DNA of 46,013 bases from Candidatus Bacteroides merdavium (GTDB lineage: Bacteria > Bacteroidota > Bacteroidia > Bacteroidales > Bacteroidaceae). This document shows, one piece after another, positions 33,756-42,267 of the stretch; the first letter of the stretch is position 1, and each line of letters starts with the position of its first letter. The notes under the pieces are model-generated. The model saw nothing but the letters and a program-made list of their open reading frames with translations. It was not told the DNA's origin and did not search any database. Made by a program: the position numbers and the translations under genes. The stretch spans positions 1 to 46,013 of the forward strand of contig DXAV01000053.1 of NCBI GenBank assembly GCA_019116805.1, written 5' to 3'.

Positions 33756-33816
33756 CAAAGATAGACCCTTTTCACATCACTGGCCAAATAAAAAAGCATG
33801 TCCTATAACATGTTTT
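33756..33816 (-). promoter_or_regulatory. Promoter of the predicted small RNA at 33.7 kb
   Basis: -7 TATCTTTG at 33756-33763, -33 TTTG at 33785-33788, 21-bp spacer. The block 33790-33816 (AAAAAAGCATG, then CATGTTTT) matches 31161-31187 at all but a few central bases. Confidence 0.68.
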
Positions 33817-33844
33817 CTCATATTTTTTTGGTTTTATTAGGATT

Positions 33845-34537
33845 TTACCCCTCCCGGCCGTATCCTTCTTCCGCCGTATCGTGATGTTTCAGCACTTTGG
33901 CGTCGATAAAGAAAACAATCTCTTCGGCAATGTTCGTAATATGGTCGCCCGCACGCTCCAGTTTGCGGAAAACGCTGGCTAGGTCGATGCAGGACAAAGC
34001 TGCCTCGGGATGTTTCTGGATGTATTCAGCCAACAGAACAGAAGCGTTGGCATTGATTTCGTCCAGCAAATGGTCTTTCGCAAAAACGGATGTAGCCAGC
34101 TCCTGGTTCTCCTCCTGAAGGGCGCGTTTGGCCAGTTCAAGCATGGAGAGCACCTGGCTGATCATCTCCTGCAGGCGCACTTGCCTGATGAGGTCGGCAT
34201 CGAGCGTCAATTCCTTTTCACTCAACGCAAAACGGGCCACGCCTTCGGCAAAGTCGCCCAGACGCTCCAGGTTCGTATTGATTTTCAGCATGGCCAGCAC
34301 AAAACGCAGGTCGATAGCCACAGGCGTATAAAGGGCGATGATATCCTCCACATCGCTGTCTATCTTCAGCTCAAAGGCATTGACCCGACGTTCATGCACA
34401 AGCACCTGCTGAGCCAACTCCTTGTCCAGCGTAAGTACCGATTCGCCGGCACGATCCAGTTGGTTGTAAACCAACGTCCACATTTCGTCTATCTCTTTCT
34501 TCAACAAAACCAGTTCACTTTCGATGAATTTTACCAT
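33845..34537 (-). CDS. phoU: Phosphate transport regulator PhoU
   Basis: A 230-residue all-helical protein with the two three-helix PhoU bundles: first half DKELAQQVLVHERRVNAFELKID and INTNLERLGDFAEGVARF, second half ASVFRKLERAGDHITNIAEEI. The repeated ExxxD metal-cluster segments (LERLGD and LERAGDH) are clear. It restrains Pst uptake and relays phosphate status to the Pho two-component system. It is the last gene of the pst block but carries its own TAACTTTG box in the gap after pstB, so separate transcription is possible. Confidence 0.96.
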   Translation of the reverse strand: MVKFIESELVLLKKEIDEMWTLVYNQLDRAGESVLTLDKELAQQVLVHERRVNAFELKIDSDVEDIIALYTPVAIDLRFVLAMLKINTNLERLGDFAEGVARFALSEKELTLDADLIRQVRLQEMISQVLSMLELAKRALQEENQELATSVFAKDHLLDEINANASVLLAEYIQKHPEAALSCIDLASVFRKLERAGDHITNIAEEIVFFIDAKVLKHHDTAEEGYGREG

Positions 34538-34581
34538 AATACTATTCTGTTTTAGTTACTAATTCGTTTTTAAAATTGCCT

Positions 34582-34589
34582 CAAAGTTA
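34582..34589 (-). promoter_or_regulatory. -7 element TAACTTTG for phoU
   Basis: Plus-strand CAAAGTTA reads TAACTTTG on the minus strand in the 65-bp gap between the pstB stop and the phoU start. Confidence 0.55.
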
Positions 34590-34602
34590 AGCAAAATCCC
34601 CA

Positions 34603-35358
34603 TTAACCGAAACGTCCTGTGATATAATTCTGCGTCTGCTCTTTTTTCGGGTTGATAAAGATGGTCTTCGTGTCGCCATACTCCACCATCTGCCCCATGT
34701 AGAAGAAAGCCGTCTTATCGCTTACACGGGCGGCCTGCTGCATGTTATGAGTCACGATAACAATGGTGTAGTCGTGCTTCAGCTCGTGTATCAACTCCTC
34801 TACCTTGGTTGTCGAGATGGGGTCGAGCGCCGAAGCCGGTTCGTCCATAAGAAGCACCGAGGGGGATACTGCCATGGCCCGAGCTATGCACAAACGCTGC
34901 TGCTGACCACCCGAAAGAGCATACGCCGACTCTTTCAACTTGTCTTTCACCTCATCCCACAAGGCGGCACCACGCAAGCTTTCCTCCACACGCTGACGAA
35001 TGAATTGGGTATCGGTCACCCCATTCACGCGCAGGCCATAGGCTACATTCTCGAATATACTCTTGGGAAACGGGTTGGGACGCTGAAAAACCATGCCAAC
35101 GTCCTTACGCAACTCATCCACATTCACCCCTTTGCCGTAGATGTCTTGCCCGTTGATTTGAACGCTTCCGGTCAGACGCGTATCGGGTATCAGGTCATTC
35201 ATCCGGTTCAACAGACGAAGGAAGGTAGACTTGCCACATCCCGACGGGCCGATGAAAGCCACCACGGATTTTTCCTCTATATCCATGCTGATATTTTTCA
35301 ACGCATGAAAATCGCCATACCAGAAGTTCACGTCACGGGTTTCAATGATATTCTTCAT
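34603..35358 (-). CDS. pstB: Phosphate ABC transporter ATP-binding protein
   Basis: ATPase of the high-affinity phosphate importer, 251 residues. Walker [11 protein letters not shown]-loop region [22 protein letters not shown], signature [14 protein letters not shown], Walker [14 protein letters not shown] and switch His in [11 protein letters not shown] are complete. The [10 protein letters not shown] sequence is typical of PstB. Lies 37 bp after pstA in the same direction. Confidence 0.98.
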   Translation of the reverse strand: MKNIIETRDVNFWYGDFHALKNISMDIEEKSVVAFIGPSGCGKSTFLRLLNRMNDLIPDTRLTGSVQINGQDIYGKGVNVDELRKDVGMVFQRPNPFPKSIFENVAYGLRVNGVTDTQFIRQRVEESLRGAALWDEVKDKLKESAYALSGGQQQRLCIARAMAVSPSVLLMDEPASALDPISTTKVEELIHELKHDYTIVIVTHNMQQAARVSDKTAFFYMGQMVEYGDTKTIFINPKKEQTQNYITGRFG

Positions 35359-35395
35359 ATATTTGGATATTTGATTATCGATAAATTTCCATTTT

Positions 35396-36262
35396 CTAAT
35401 TTGATTTTACTTTCTTCTCAAAATACTTGCGCAGAGCATTGGCCAACAGGTTGACAAACAAGATGATGACAATGAGCACCAAGGCCGTGCCATAGGCAAT
35501 GGGCAGCTGGGCATCGATGTCCGTACCACTGGTCGAAATCACATACAGGTGATAGGGCAATGCCATACACTGGTCAAAAATGCTTTGTGGCAACCGAGGC
35601 AGGAAGTAAGCGGCACAAGTAAACAGAATAGGCGCCGTCTCGCCCGACACACGCCCCAAAGCCAGAATAAGGCCGGTAATGATGTTAGGCATACCCATCG
35701 GCAAGATGACATGCCAGATGGTCTGCAACTTCGTGGCGCCCAAGGCCCGGCTTCCCTCACGCATGCTGTCGGGTATCGCCTTCAAAGCTTCCTCAGTAGT
35801 ACGGATAACCAACGGTAAGCTGAGCAGGCCCAACGTGAGCGAACCGGCCAGGATGCTGTCACCAAAATCGAGCCAGTTGACAAACAAGGCCATACCGAAC
35901 AAGCCAAACACAATGGACGGGATGCCGCTCAGGTTATTGGTCATCATCCGGATGAAGCGAACCACCCACCCCCGTTTGGGAGCATACTCATTCATATAAA
36001 TGCCGCTCATCACTCCTACAGGGAAAGCGAACAGCGCACTACCCACCATGAGATAAAACGTACCTACAATGGCCGGCCAGATACCGCCTGCCGTCATACC
36101 GTCGGCCGGAGCCGTCGTCAAGAAGTCCCAACTAATGACCCCTATACCTTTATATATAATAAAGAACAGAATAGCAAAGAGCACCAACACGACACTCAGA
36201 CTCAGCAAACGGAACAAACCGAAAGCTATACCTTGCGAAACACGTTTTCGATTGACTGACAT
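35396..36262 (-). CDS. pstA: Phosphate ABC transporter permease PstA
   Basis: Inner-membrane permease of 288 residues with six hydrophobic helices. Family segments are [41 protein letters not shown] and the coupling-helix EAA-like loop [21 protein letters not shown]. It pairs with PstC to form the channel. Spacing to pstC is 24 bp. Confidence 0.97.
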   Translation of the reverse strand: MSVNRKRVSQGIAFGLFRLLSLSVVLVLFAILFFIIYKGIGVISWDFLTTAPADGMTAGGIWPAIVGTFYLMVGSALFAFPVGVMSGIYMNEYAPKRGWVVRFIRMMTNNLSGIPSIVFGLFGMALFVNWLDFGDSILAGSLTLGLLSLPLVIRTTEEALKAIPDSMREGSRALGATKLQTIWHVILPMGMPNIITGLILALGRVSGETAPILFTCAAYFLPRLPQSIFDQCMALPYHLYVISTSGTDIDAQLPIAYGTALVLIVIILFVNLLANALRKYFEKKVKSN

Positions 36263-36286
36263 AATCTTATTTCTATATTTAAATCC

Positions 36287-37468
36287 TTACTTTCTCTTCG
36301 ACACCGCCTCCACCGTAAAGTTAATCAGCAGACTAATGAAAAACAGCACCACGCCCAAGAGGAACAACGACGCGTAATGTGCCCCCCCCGCGGGAGCCTC
36401 ACCCAGTTCGGCAGCAATCGTAGCGGGAATGGTGCGAAGCGGTTCAAGGATGGAAGACGGTATCACGGCCGCATTGCCTGTCACCATCAACACGGCCATC
36501 GTCTCGCCCACAGCGCGTCCGATGCCCAACACGACACCCGACGTAATACCCGATATGGAGTAAGGTATCACCACTCTATAAATAGTCTGCCATTGCGATG
36601 CGCCCAGCGCCAGACTGGCCTCGCGCATAGCCCGGGGACAGTTACGCATGGCATCTTCCGTCACGGTGATTATCGTAGGCAAGGCCATGATGGCCAGCAC
36701 GATACTTCCCGCCAAGCCACTTTCACCCACAGGTAGGTTGAACACTTGTTGAAGCAAAGGCACGATGACTATCAGGCCGAAGAAGCCATAAACTACAGAT
36801 GGAATACCGCTCAACAGCTCGATGACCGGCTTCAAGACGTTACGGATTTTAGGATGGGCCACTTCAGACATATAGATGGCCACGGACAGTCCGAAGGGTA
36901 AAGCTATCAGAATGGCAAATAGGCTGACCCAAAGCGTACCCGTTATCAAGGGCAAGAAACCGAACAAGGGTGCGGGCGTAGCAGTCGGAAACCATTCCGC
37001 ACCGACAAACACGTCCTTCGCCGAGATGGTGTTATCTTTCATCAAATACACTGAGTCATTGTGCTCCACAAACTGTTCGGGAACAAAAGCCACCATACCA
37101 GGCGTACGGGCTACCAACCCTGTGATACATGCGCCCGCATTCTCGTAAGACGCTCCCAACTGCTCTTCCGTGAAATACCGCTCAGCGTCCTCCAGACGAA
37201 ACAGGCGGATGGGGACATCCTCTCCCCCTACATCCTTCCAATTGGTAATCTCGCCGTCAAACACATCCTTAATCTCCTCGGGAGTCAGCTCGTCCACTCC
37301 GGTACCTTGATGAACCGCCAGCACGTAACCTTCTTCTATGACCTTGTCACCAAACAGCCCCGCCGCTTCCGAAAAGAGGAAGAGCACAATCAAAACAATT
37401 GTGATGCTTGTCACAAAACCGCTACAGGCCAGCAGTCCTTCTACAATTTTTTCAAATATCCGCTTCAT
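36287..37468 (-). CDS. pstC: Phosphate ABC transporter permease PstC with PstS-like insert
   Basis: Permease of 393 residues. The first helix (about 18-36) is followed not by a short loop but by about 125 residues (41-165) that resemble part of a phosphate-binding protein: LTPEEIKDVFDGEITNWKDV then GGED aligns with the segment of PstS encoded at 37663 (LTRQQLEDIFRGKITNWKEV then GGED), 15 of 24 positions identical. A second PstS-like part, ARTPGMVAFVPEQFV, corresponds to QTRGAIGYVGLAYV in PstS. From about 170 on it is a normal PstC (NIVLAIMALPTIIT-like segment, REASLALGASQWQTIYRVVIP). I start at the ATG at 37468 (MKRIFEKI), which begins the first helix; the frame continues to 37507. Confidence 0.95.
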   Translation of the reverse strand: MKRIFEKIVEGLLACSGFVTSITIVLIVLFLFSEAAGLFGDKVIEEGYVLAVHQGTGVDELTPEEIKDVFDGEITNWKDVGGEDVPIRLFRLEDAERYFTEEQLGASYENAGACITGLVARTPGMVAFVPEQFVEHNDSVYLMKDNTISAKDVFVGAEWFPTATPAPLFGFLPLITGTLWVSLFAILIALPFGLSVAIYMSEVAHPKIRNVLKPVIELLSGIPSVVYGFFGLIVIVPLLQQVFNLPVGESGLAGSIVLAIMALPTIITVTEDAMRNCPRAMREASLALGASQWQTIYRVVIPYSISGITSGVVLGIGRAVGETMAVLMVTGNAAVIPSSILEPLRTIPATIAAELGEAPAGGAHYASLFLLGVVLFFISLLINFTVEAVSKRK

Positions 37469-37662
37469 TGCATAATAAATTTCTGTACCTATAATTTTCC
37501 GCCGCAAAGAAACAGCGGAAATGCTAAGAAAACGTGTCTTTCTCTTGAAAAAACTGTTTCATATGTATTACATTTTCGTTACACCCCCCCGAGGACACCC
37601 GTTTTGTAACGTCCATGAAACATCTGTTTCCGTTATTTGTGCCCATAAAAACAATAATTAAA

Positions 37663-38484
37663 ATGAAGACTATACAGATTTTTCTTGTTCTGGCCGCATG
37701 GTTTCTTTCCTTCGGCAACCTCTACGCCCAACGCATCAAGGGCAGCGACACAGTATTGCCCATCGCCCAACAGACAGCCGAAGAATTCATGAAAATCCAC
37801 CCCGAAGCCCGCGTCACCGTCACCGGCGGAGGTAGCGGCGTAGGAATTTCCGCATTGCTGGACGGCACGGCCGATTTGGCCATGGCTTCGCGCTCCATCA
37901 AGTTCAGCGAAAAGATGAGAGCTAAGGCGGCAGGCAAAGACATCCGCGAAACCATCATCGCTGGAGACGCCCTTGCCGTGGTGGTCCATCCTGACAATCC
38001 GGTCGACCGGCTGACCCGCCAGCAACTGGAAGATATTTTCCGCGGAAAGATTACCAACTGGAAAGAAGTGGGAGGAGAAGACCGCAAGATTGTCGTTTAT
38101 TCGCGCGAGACGTCCTCCGGCACGTATGAATTCTTCAAAGAGAGCGTGCTGAAAAATAAGAACTACATGGCTGGCAGCCTTTCCATGCCCGCCACGGGCG
38201 CCGTCATCCAGTCGGTCAGCCAGACCCGTGGTGCCATCGGCTACGTGGGACTGGCCTACGTCTCCCACCGAGTGAAGCCGCTTGCCGTGGCCTACGAAGG
38301 AGGCGAGTATGCACAACCCACCCCGCAAAACGCCACCAACGGCACTTACCCCATCGTCCGCCCACTCTACTACTATTACGAACAGAAGAATGCCGACCGC
38401 GTTGCCCCGCTACTGGATTATATTCTTTCGTCCAACGGGCAGGCCATCATCAAAGGCGGCGGATATATTCCCGTCAAGCCATAA
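37663..38484 (+). CDS. pstS: Phosphate-binding protein PstS
   Basis: Periplasmic phosphate receptor of 273 residues. Signal peptide (IQIFLVLAAWFLSFGNLYAQ), then phosphate-binding segments GSDTVLPIAQQ, TVTGGGSGVGISALLDGTAD, the conserved SRETSSGTYEFF and TRGAIGYVGLAY. I chose the ATG at 37663, which opens the signal peptide; the frame starts at 37615. It is transcribed divergently from pstC across about 190 bp, so a shared regulatory region is likely; the dyad GTTACACC...TTTTGTAAC (about 37580-37610) lies there but I cannot assign it to PhoB. Confidence 0.96.
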   Translation: MKTIQIFLVLAAWFLSFGNLYAQRIKGSDTVLPIAQQTAEEFMKIHPEARVTVTGGGSGVGISALLDGTADLAMASRSIKFSEKMRAKAAGKDIRETIIAGDALAVVVHPDNPVDRLTRQQLEDIFRGKITNWKEVGGEDRKIVVYSRETSSGTYEFFKESVLKNKNYMAGSLSMPATGAVIQSVSQTRGAIGYVGLAYVSHRVKPLAVAYEGGEYAQPTPQNATNGTYPIVRPLYYYYEQKNADRVAPLLDYILSSNGQAIIKGGGYIPVKP

Positions 38485-38500
38485 ACGCTATCCGGTTTCT

Positions 38501-38577
38501 GTCATCCCGCACTCGATGCGGGATCCATATCATCATCGCCTGTGTGTTCCTGGATCCCGGCTCAAGGCCGGGATGAC
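38501..38577. repeat. Double palindromic element (GTCATCCCG...CGGGATGAC)
   Basis: GTCATCCCGC-actcgat-GCGGGATCCA at the left and TGGATCCCGG-ctcaagg-CCGGGATGAC at the right form two hairpins that are also inverted repeats of each other (77 bp overall). Similar GTCATCCCGG elements are dispersed in many bacterial genomes. It follows pstS by 16 bp and could terminate or stabilise its mRNA. Confidence 0.8.
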
Positions 38578-38784
38578 GGTTAAAATGATACATGAACATA
38601 AAGAGCATTTTGAAACTTGCAGGAGTAAACAGTACATTTTCAATAAATTGGGTAAATGCAGCAAGAGGCTGTATAAACATTCTAAGATAGGCAACCTTTA
38701 AGGCAGGGCATTTATTTATTTTTTCACGCATAATGTTTACCAAACGCTTGTCACACATCTACCTTCATGGGCCATTATCAGGCA

Positions 38785-38900
38785 TTTAAGTAGATGAGTA
38801 GGTTTCCGGGCCACCGGAAAGAGGCTCAGACAACGTCTATAAGACCCGAATACTTCAAACATAAGAGCTTCAATGTTCCGGCTATTTTAGCAAGACAAAC
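38785..38900. other. Unassigned stem-loop-rich intergenic segment
   Basis: Contains a perfect 7-bp stem with 4-nt loop (TTTCCGGgccaCCGGAAA, 38803-38820), a second AGACaacGTCT hairpin (38828-38838) and a GTTCCGGC stretch near 38875 that could pair with GCCACCGGAA. There is no promoter-terminator pair that I can define. It may be a leader structure, an uncharacterised RNA or a remnant of a mobile element. Confidence 0.35.
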
Positions 38901-38961
38901 GTGCGGACGGACTTCTCCTAAAAAATAAAAGAATATGTTTCCCCACGTCATGTAAAAGTCG

Positions 38962-38969
38962 TACTTTTG
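38962..38969 (+). promoter_or_regulatory. -7 element TACTTTTG for glnS
   Basis: TACTTTTG fits TAnnTTTG and ends 57 bp before the ATG at 39027. The long frame that begins at 38967 overlaps it, which argues for the later start. Confidence 0.65.
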
Positions 38970-39026
38970 CCACATGTTTTATCATATCCCTACGGGAAAT
39001 TACACCATATTATATATTATAACACT

Positions 39027-40766
39027 ATGGCAGAACAGAAGAACGAAGAAAACGGCGAGAAGAAAAGTCTGAACTTCATTGAACAGATAGTAGAGAACGA
39101 CTTGAGCGAAGGCAAGAACGGGGGCCGTGTACAGACCCGCTTCCCGCCGGAGCCGAACGGATATCTCCACATCGGACACGCCAAAGCTATTTGCCTGGAC
39201 TTCGGCATCGCGGCCGCCCACGGAGGCGTCTGCAACCTGCGCTTCGACGACACCAACCCCACCAAGGAGGACGTGGAATACGTCGAGGCCATCAAGGAAG
39301 ACATACGCTGGCTGGGCTACCAGTGGGGACACGAATACTATGCCTCCGACTACTTCCAGCAGCTGTGGGACTTCGCCATCCGCCTCATCAAAGAAGGCAA
39401 GGCTTACGTGGACGAACAGACTTCGGAAGAAATAGCCGCCCAGAAGGGTACGCCTACCCAGCCCGGCGTGGAAAGTCCCTACCGCAACCGCCCCGTCGAA
39501 GAGAGCCTGGAGCTCTTCCAGAAGATGAACACGGGCGAGATTGAGGAAGGTGCCATGGTGCTCCGTGCCAAGATTGACATGGCAAACCCCAACATGCACT
39601 TCCGAGACCCCATCATCTACCGCGTGGTGAAACATCCGCACCACCGCACGGGCACGAAATGGAAAGCCTATCCCATGTATGACTTCGCCCACGGACAGAG
39701 CGACTTCTTCGAGGGTGTAACCCACTCGTTGTGTACGCTGGAGTTCGTGGTTCACCGCCCGCTGTACGACCTCTTCGTCGATTGGCTGAAGGAAGGCAAG
39801 GATCTGGACGACAACCGTCCGCGCCAGTACGAGTTCAACAAGCTGAACCTAAGCTATACGCTGATGAGCAAGCGCAACCTGCTGACACTCGTCAAGGAAG
39901 GTTTGGTCAATGGATGGGACGATCCCCGTATGCCGACCATCTGCGGTTTTCGCCGTCGTGGTTATTCGCCTGAATCTATCCATAAATTTATCGACAAGAT
40001 AGGCTACACTACCTACGATGCCCTCAACGAGTTCGCCCTGCTGGAAAGCGCCGTACGCGAAGACCTGAACGAACGTTCTACCCGTATCTCAGCCGTACTG
40101 AACCCTGTAAAGCTGATTATCACCAACTATCCTGAAGGACAGGTCGAAGAAATGGAAGCCATCAACAATCCCGAACGTCCCGAGGAAGGCAGCCACACCA
40201 TTGAGTTCAGTCGCGAACTGTGGATGGAACGCGAGGACTTCATGGAAGACGCTCCGAAGAAATATTTCCGCATGACGCCCGGCCAGGAGGTGCGCCTGAA
40301 GAATGCCTACATCGTGAAGTGCACCGGCTGCAAGAAGAACGAGGCAGGCGAAGTGGTGGAAGTGTATTGCGAATACGACCCCGAATCGAAGAGTGGAATG
40401 CCCGGCGCCAACCGCAAGGTGAAAGGTACCCTGCATTGGGTGAGCTGTGCCCACTGTCTGGAAGCCGAAGTACGTCTGTACGACCGTCTGTGGAAGGTAG
40501 AAAATCCCCGTGACGAGCTGGCAGCCATCCGCGAAGCAAAGAACTGCGATGCCCTGACAGCCATGAAGGAAATCATCAACCCCGACTCATTGAAAGTACT
40601 TCCCTGCTGCTACGTCGAGAAGTTTGCCGCCGGCATGAAACCGCTCACCTACCTGCAGTTCCAACGCATCGGCTACTTCAATGTAGATAAGGATTCTACT
40701 GCAGAAAAGATGGTCTTCAATCGCACAGTGGGTCTGAAAGATACTTGGGGTAAGATCAACAAATAA
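39027..40766 (+). CDS. glnS: Glutaminyl-tRNA synthetase
   Basis: Charges tRNA-Gln with glutamine, 579 residues. Class I signature HIGH at 48-51 (NGYLHIGHAKAIC) and the KMSKS-equivalent LMSKRNLL are present, with GlnRS-typical segments RFPPEPNGYL, RFDDTNPTKE and YPMYDFAHGQSD. C-terminal beta-barrel anticodon-binding domains follow from about 340. The ATG at 39027 (MAEQKNEENG) is chosen; the upstream frame lies over the promoter. GlnRS implies direct glutaminylation rather than the amidotransferase route. Confidence 0.98.
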   Translation: MAEQKNEENGEKKSLNFIEQIVENDLSEGKNGGRVQTRFPPEPNGYLHIGHAKAICLDFGIAAAHGGVCNLRFDDTNPTKEDVEYVEAIKEDIRWLGYQWGHEYYASDYFQQLWDFAIRLIKEGKAYVDEQTSEEIAAQKGTPTQPGVESPYRNRPVEESLELFQKMNTGEIEEGAMVLRAKIDMANPNMHFRDPIIYRVVKHPHHRTGTKWKAYPMYDFAHGQSDFFEGVTHSLCTLEFVVHRPLYDLFVDWLKEGKDLDDNRPRQYEFNKLNLSYTLMSKRNLLTLVKEGLVNGWDDPRMPTICGFRRRGYSPESIHKFIDKIGYTTYDALNEFALLESAVREDLNERSTRISAVLNPVKLIITNYPEGQVEEMEAINNPERPEEGSHTIEFSRELWMEREDFMEDAPKKYFRMTPGQEVRLKNAYIVKCTGCKKNEAGEVVEVYCEYDPESKSGMPGANRKVKGTLHWVSCAHCLEAEVRLYDRLWKVENPRDELAAIREAKNCDALTAMKEIINPDSLKVLPCCYVEKFAAGMKPLTYLQFQRIGYFNVDKDSTAEKMVFNRTVGLKDTWGKINK

Positions 40767-40787
40767 AAAAACAGGCACAGCAATACA

Positions 40788-42227
40788 ATGAGTAACAAAA
40801 ACCTGCTGTCTGGCAAGGATAAGGCACTGGCCGAACTGGTGGAACGCTACGAAACATCACGCGACCAACACATCTCCATCTATATGGATGCAGAGGACTT
40901 GGCCGACATTGCCGAGTGGTACGACCGTAACAGTAAGTTCGACAACGCTGCCGAAGTCATCGCCTATGGGCTGGAGCTCCATCCTGGCAACACTTCGTTG
41001 CTGGTGGAGCGCAGCTACCTGCATCTGGATTTGTATGAACTGGAAGACGCAAAGCAAGCTGCTGCAGAAATAACCGAAGAGCGCCCTGACGTCACCATCC
41101 TACGCGCCAGGCTACTGGTAGAAGAAGGCCGAATGCAGGATGCCGAGCTTCAGTTGGACACTCTGGAAGACAAGTACAGCAAGGAAAACATCATTGATGT
41201 GGCCTACATGTACCTCGGAGCCTACCAGTATGACCAGGCTACGGAATGGCTCTCGCACTGGAGATGGGACAAGGAAGATACCGAATATTGTTGCATCATG
41301 GCCGACAGTCTGCTCGACCGCAAGAATTATTCGGAAGCCCAGATCTACTACAACAAGCTGATAGACAACAACCCCTACCATCCGCAATACTGGATGGGAG
41401 TGGCACGTTGCCATCTGGGGTTACTGGAATATGGGAAAGCAATCGATGCCTGCGACTACGCCCTGTTGGCAAACGATGAACTGGGTGAGGCCTATGTCAT
41501 CAAGGGTTATTGCTTTCTGGAGCTGGGCAACGACAAAGAAGCGGTCAAGTGTTATGAAGAGGCCGTCAAGTACAACAGCATTTCTCCTGCCTATCTGTAC
41601 TCCATAATGGGGCAAATCCAAATAGATAAACAAGAATGGGAAAAGGCTTACCAACAATTCGAACTGGCCCTTCAACAGGAAGAAGAGCTGAAAGACCCCA
41701 TTACACGTTCGTCCATCTACTCCGGTATGGCCATCTGCCTACAAAAACTGGACAAGGAAACCTATGAAGGTCAAGCACTCGACTTTTGCCTCAAAGCTAT
41801 CAATCTTGACAATTTCAACATTGACGCTCACCTTCTTGGAGGCCTGTTGTATGCCCAATACGGAGAGAAAGAAAGAGCCATTGGTTTGTGGGAAGAAATA
41901 GGGAATTATGACAATACGGCCAGTACCTGGTCTGACGTAGCCGCCTATAGCAGCAAAGCAGATCTGTTTGACTATGCCATCCAAGCCTTAGAGCACCTTA
42001 AAGAAGGAAAACCTGACTATCCCGACCTATACCAACGGCTTACACTGACCTGCATTTTAGGAGGAAAGCTGGAGAAAGCCCAATACTACAACCAGTATTC
42101 ATGGTCTCCCATGGAAAGAAAATACATAGAAGAGTTGTACAAGGACATAGCCGAAGCCCCCGACGGACAATCTGCGCAAATAATAAAAAAATATCTGACA
42201 GAAACTTCCGTACACAAAAAAGCATAA
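40788..42227 (+). CDS. Tetratricopeptide-repeat protein
   Basis: A 479-residue soluble protein made almost entirely of TPR-like helix pairs, for example AQIYYNKLIDNNPYHPQYWM, GKAIDACDYALLANDELGEA and EAVKCYEEAVKYNSISPAYL. No signal peptide or membrane segment. Likely a scaffold for protein-protein contacts; the partner is unknown. It starts 21 bp after glnS and is probably cotranscribed with it and the following DUF368 gene. Confidence 0.9.
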   Translation: MSNKNLLSGKDKALAELVERYETSRDQHISIYMDAEDLADIAEWYDRNSKFDNAAEVIAYGLELHPGNTSLLVERSYLHLDLYELEDAKQAAAEITEERPDVTILRARLLVEEGRMQDAELQLDTLEDKYSKENIIDVAYMYLGAYQYDQATEWLSHWRWDKEDTEYCCIMADSLLDRKNYSEAQIYYNKLIDNNPYHPQYWMGVARCHLGLLEYGKAIDACDYALLANDELGEAYVIKGYCFLELGNDKEAVKCYEEAVKYNSISPAYLYSIMGQIQIDKQEWEKAYQQFELALQQEEELKDPITRSSIYSGMAICLQKLDKETYEGQALDFCLKAINLDNFNIDAHLLGGLLYAQYGEKERAIGLWEEIGNYDNTASTWSDVAAYSSKADLFDYAIQALEHLKEGKPDYPDLYQRLTLTCILGGKLEKAQYYNQYSWSPMERKYIEELYKDIAEAPDGQSAQIIKKYLTETSVHKKA

Positions 42228-42267
42228 ATCCGATTATCGGACAAAACTAAAGCGAAAAATAAACATC

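Larger units (their letters stand above)
38485..39026. other. Gene-free region between pstS and glnS
   Basis: Holds a GTCATCCCG-type palindromic element (38501-38577), about 200 bp of AT-rich sequence in which I see nothing, an unexplained stem-loop-rich segment (38785-38900) and the glnS promoter (38962-38969). One short minus-strand frame crosses it but reads through the palindromic repeat, so I do not call it. Confidence 0.6.

Noticed and set aside
37469..37662. Classical Pho box between pstC and pstS
   Set aside because: A GTTACA...TGTAAC dyad is present, but I do not see tandem CTGTCAT-like repeats, so no PhoB site is called.
38474..38758. 94-codon minus-strand frame after pstS
   Set aside because: About a third of it is the palindromic GTCATCCCG element read as protein; no promoter and no recognisable domain.
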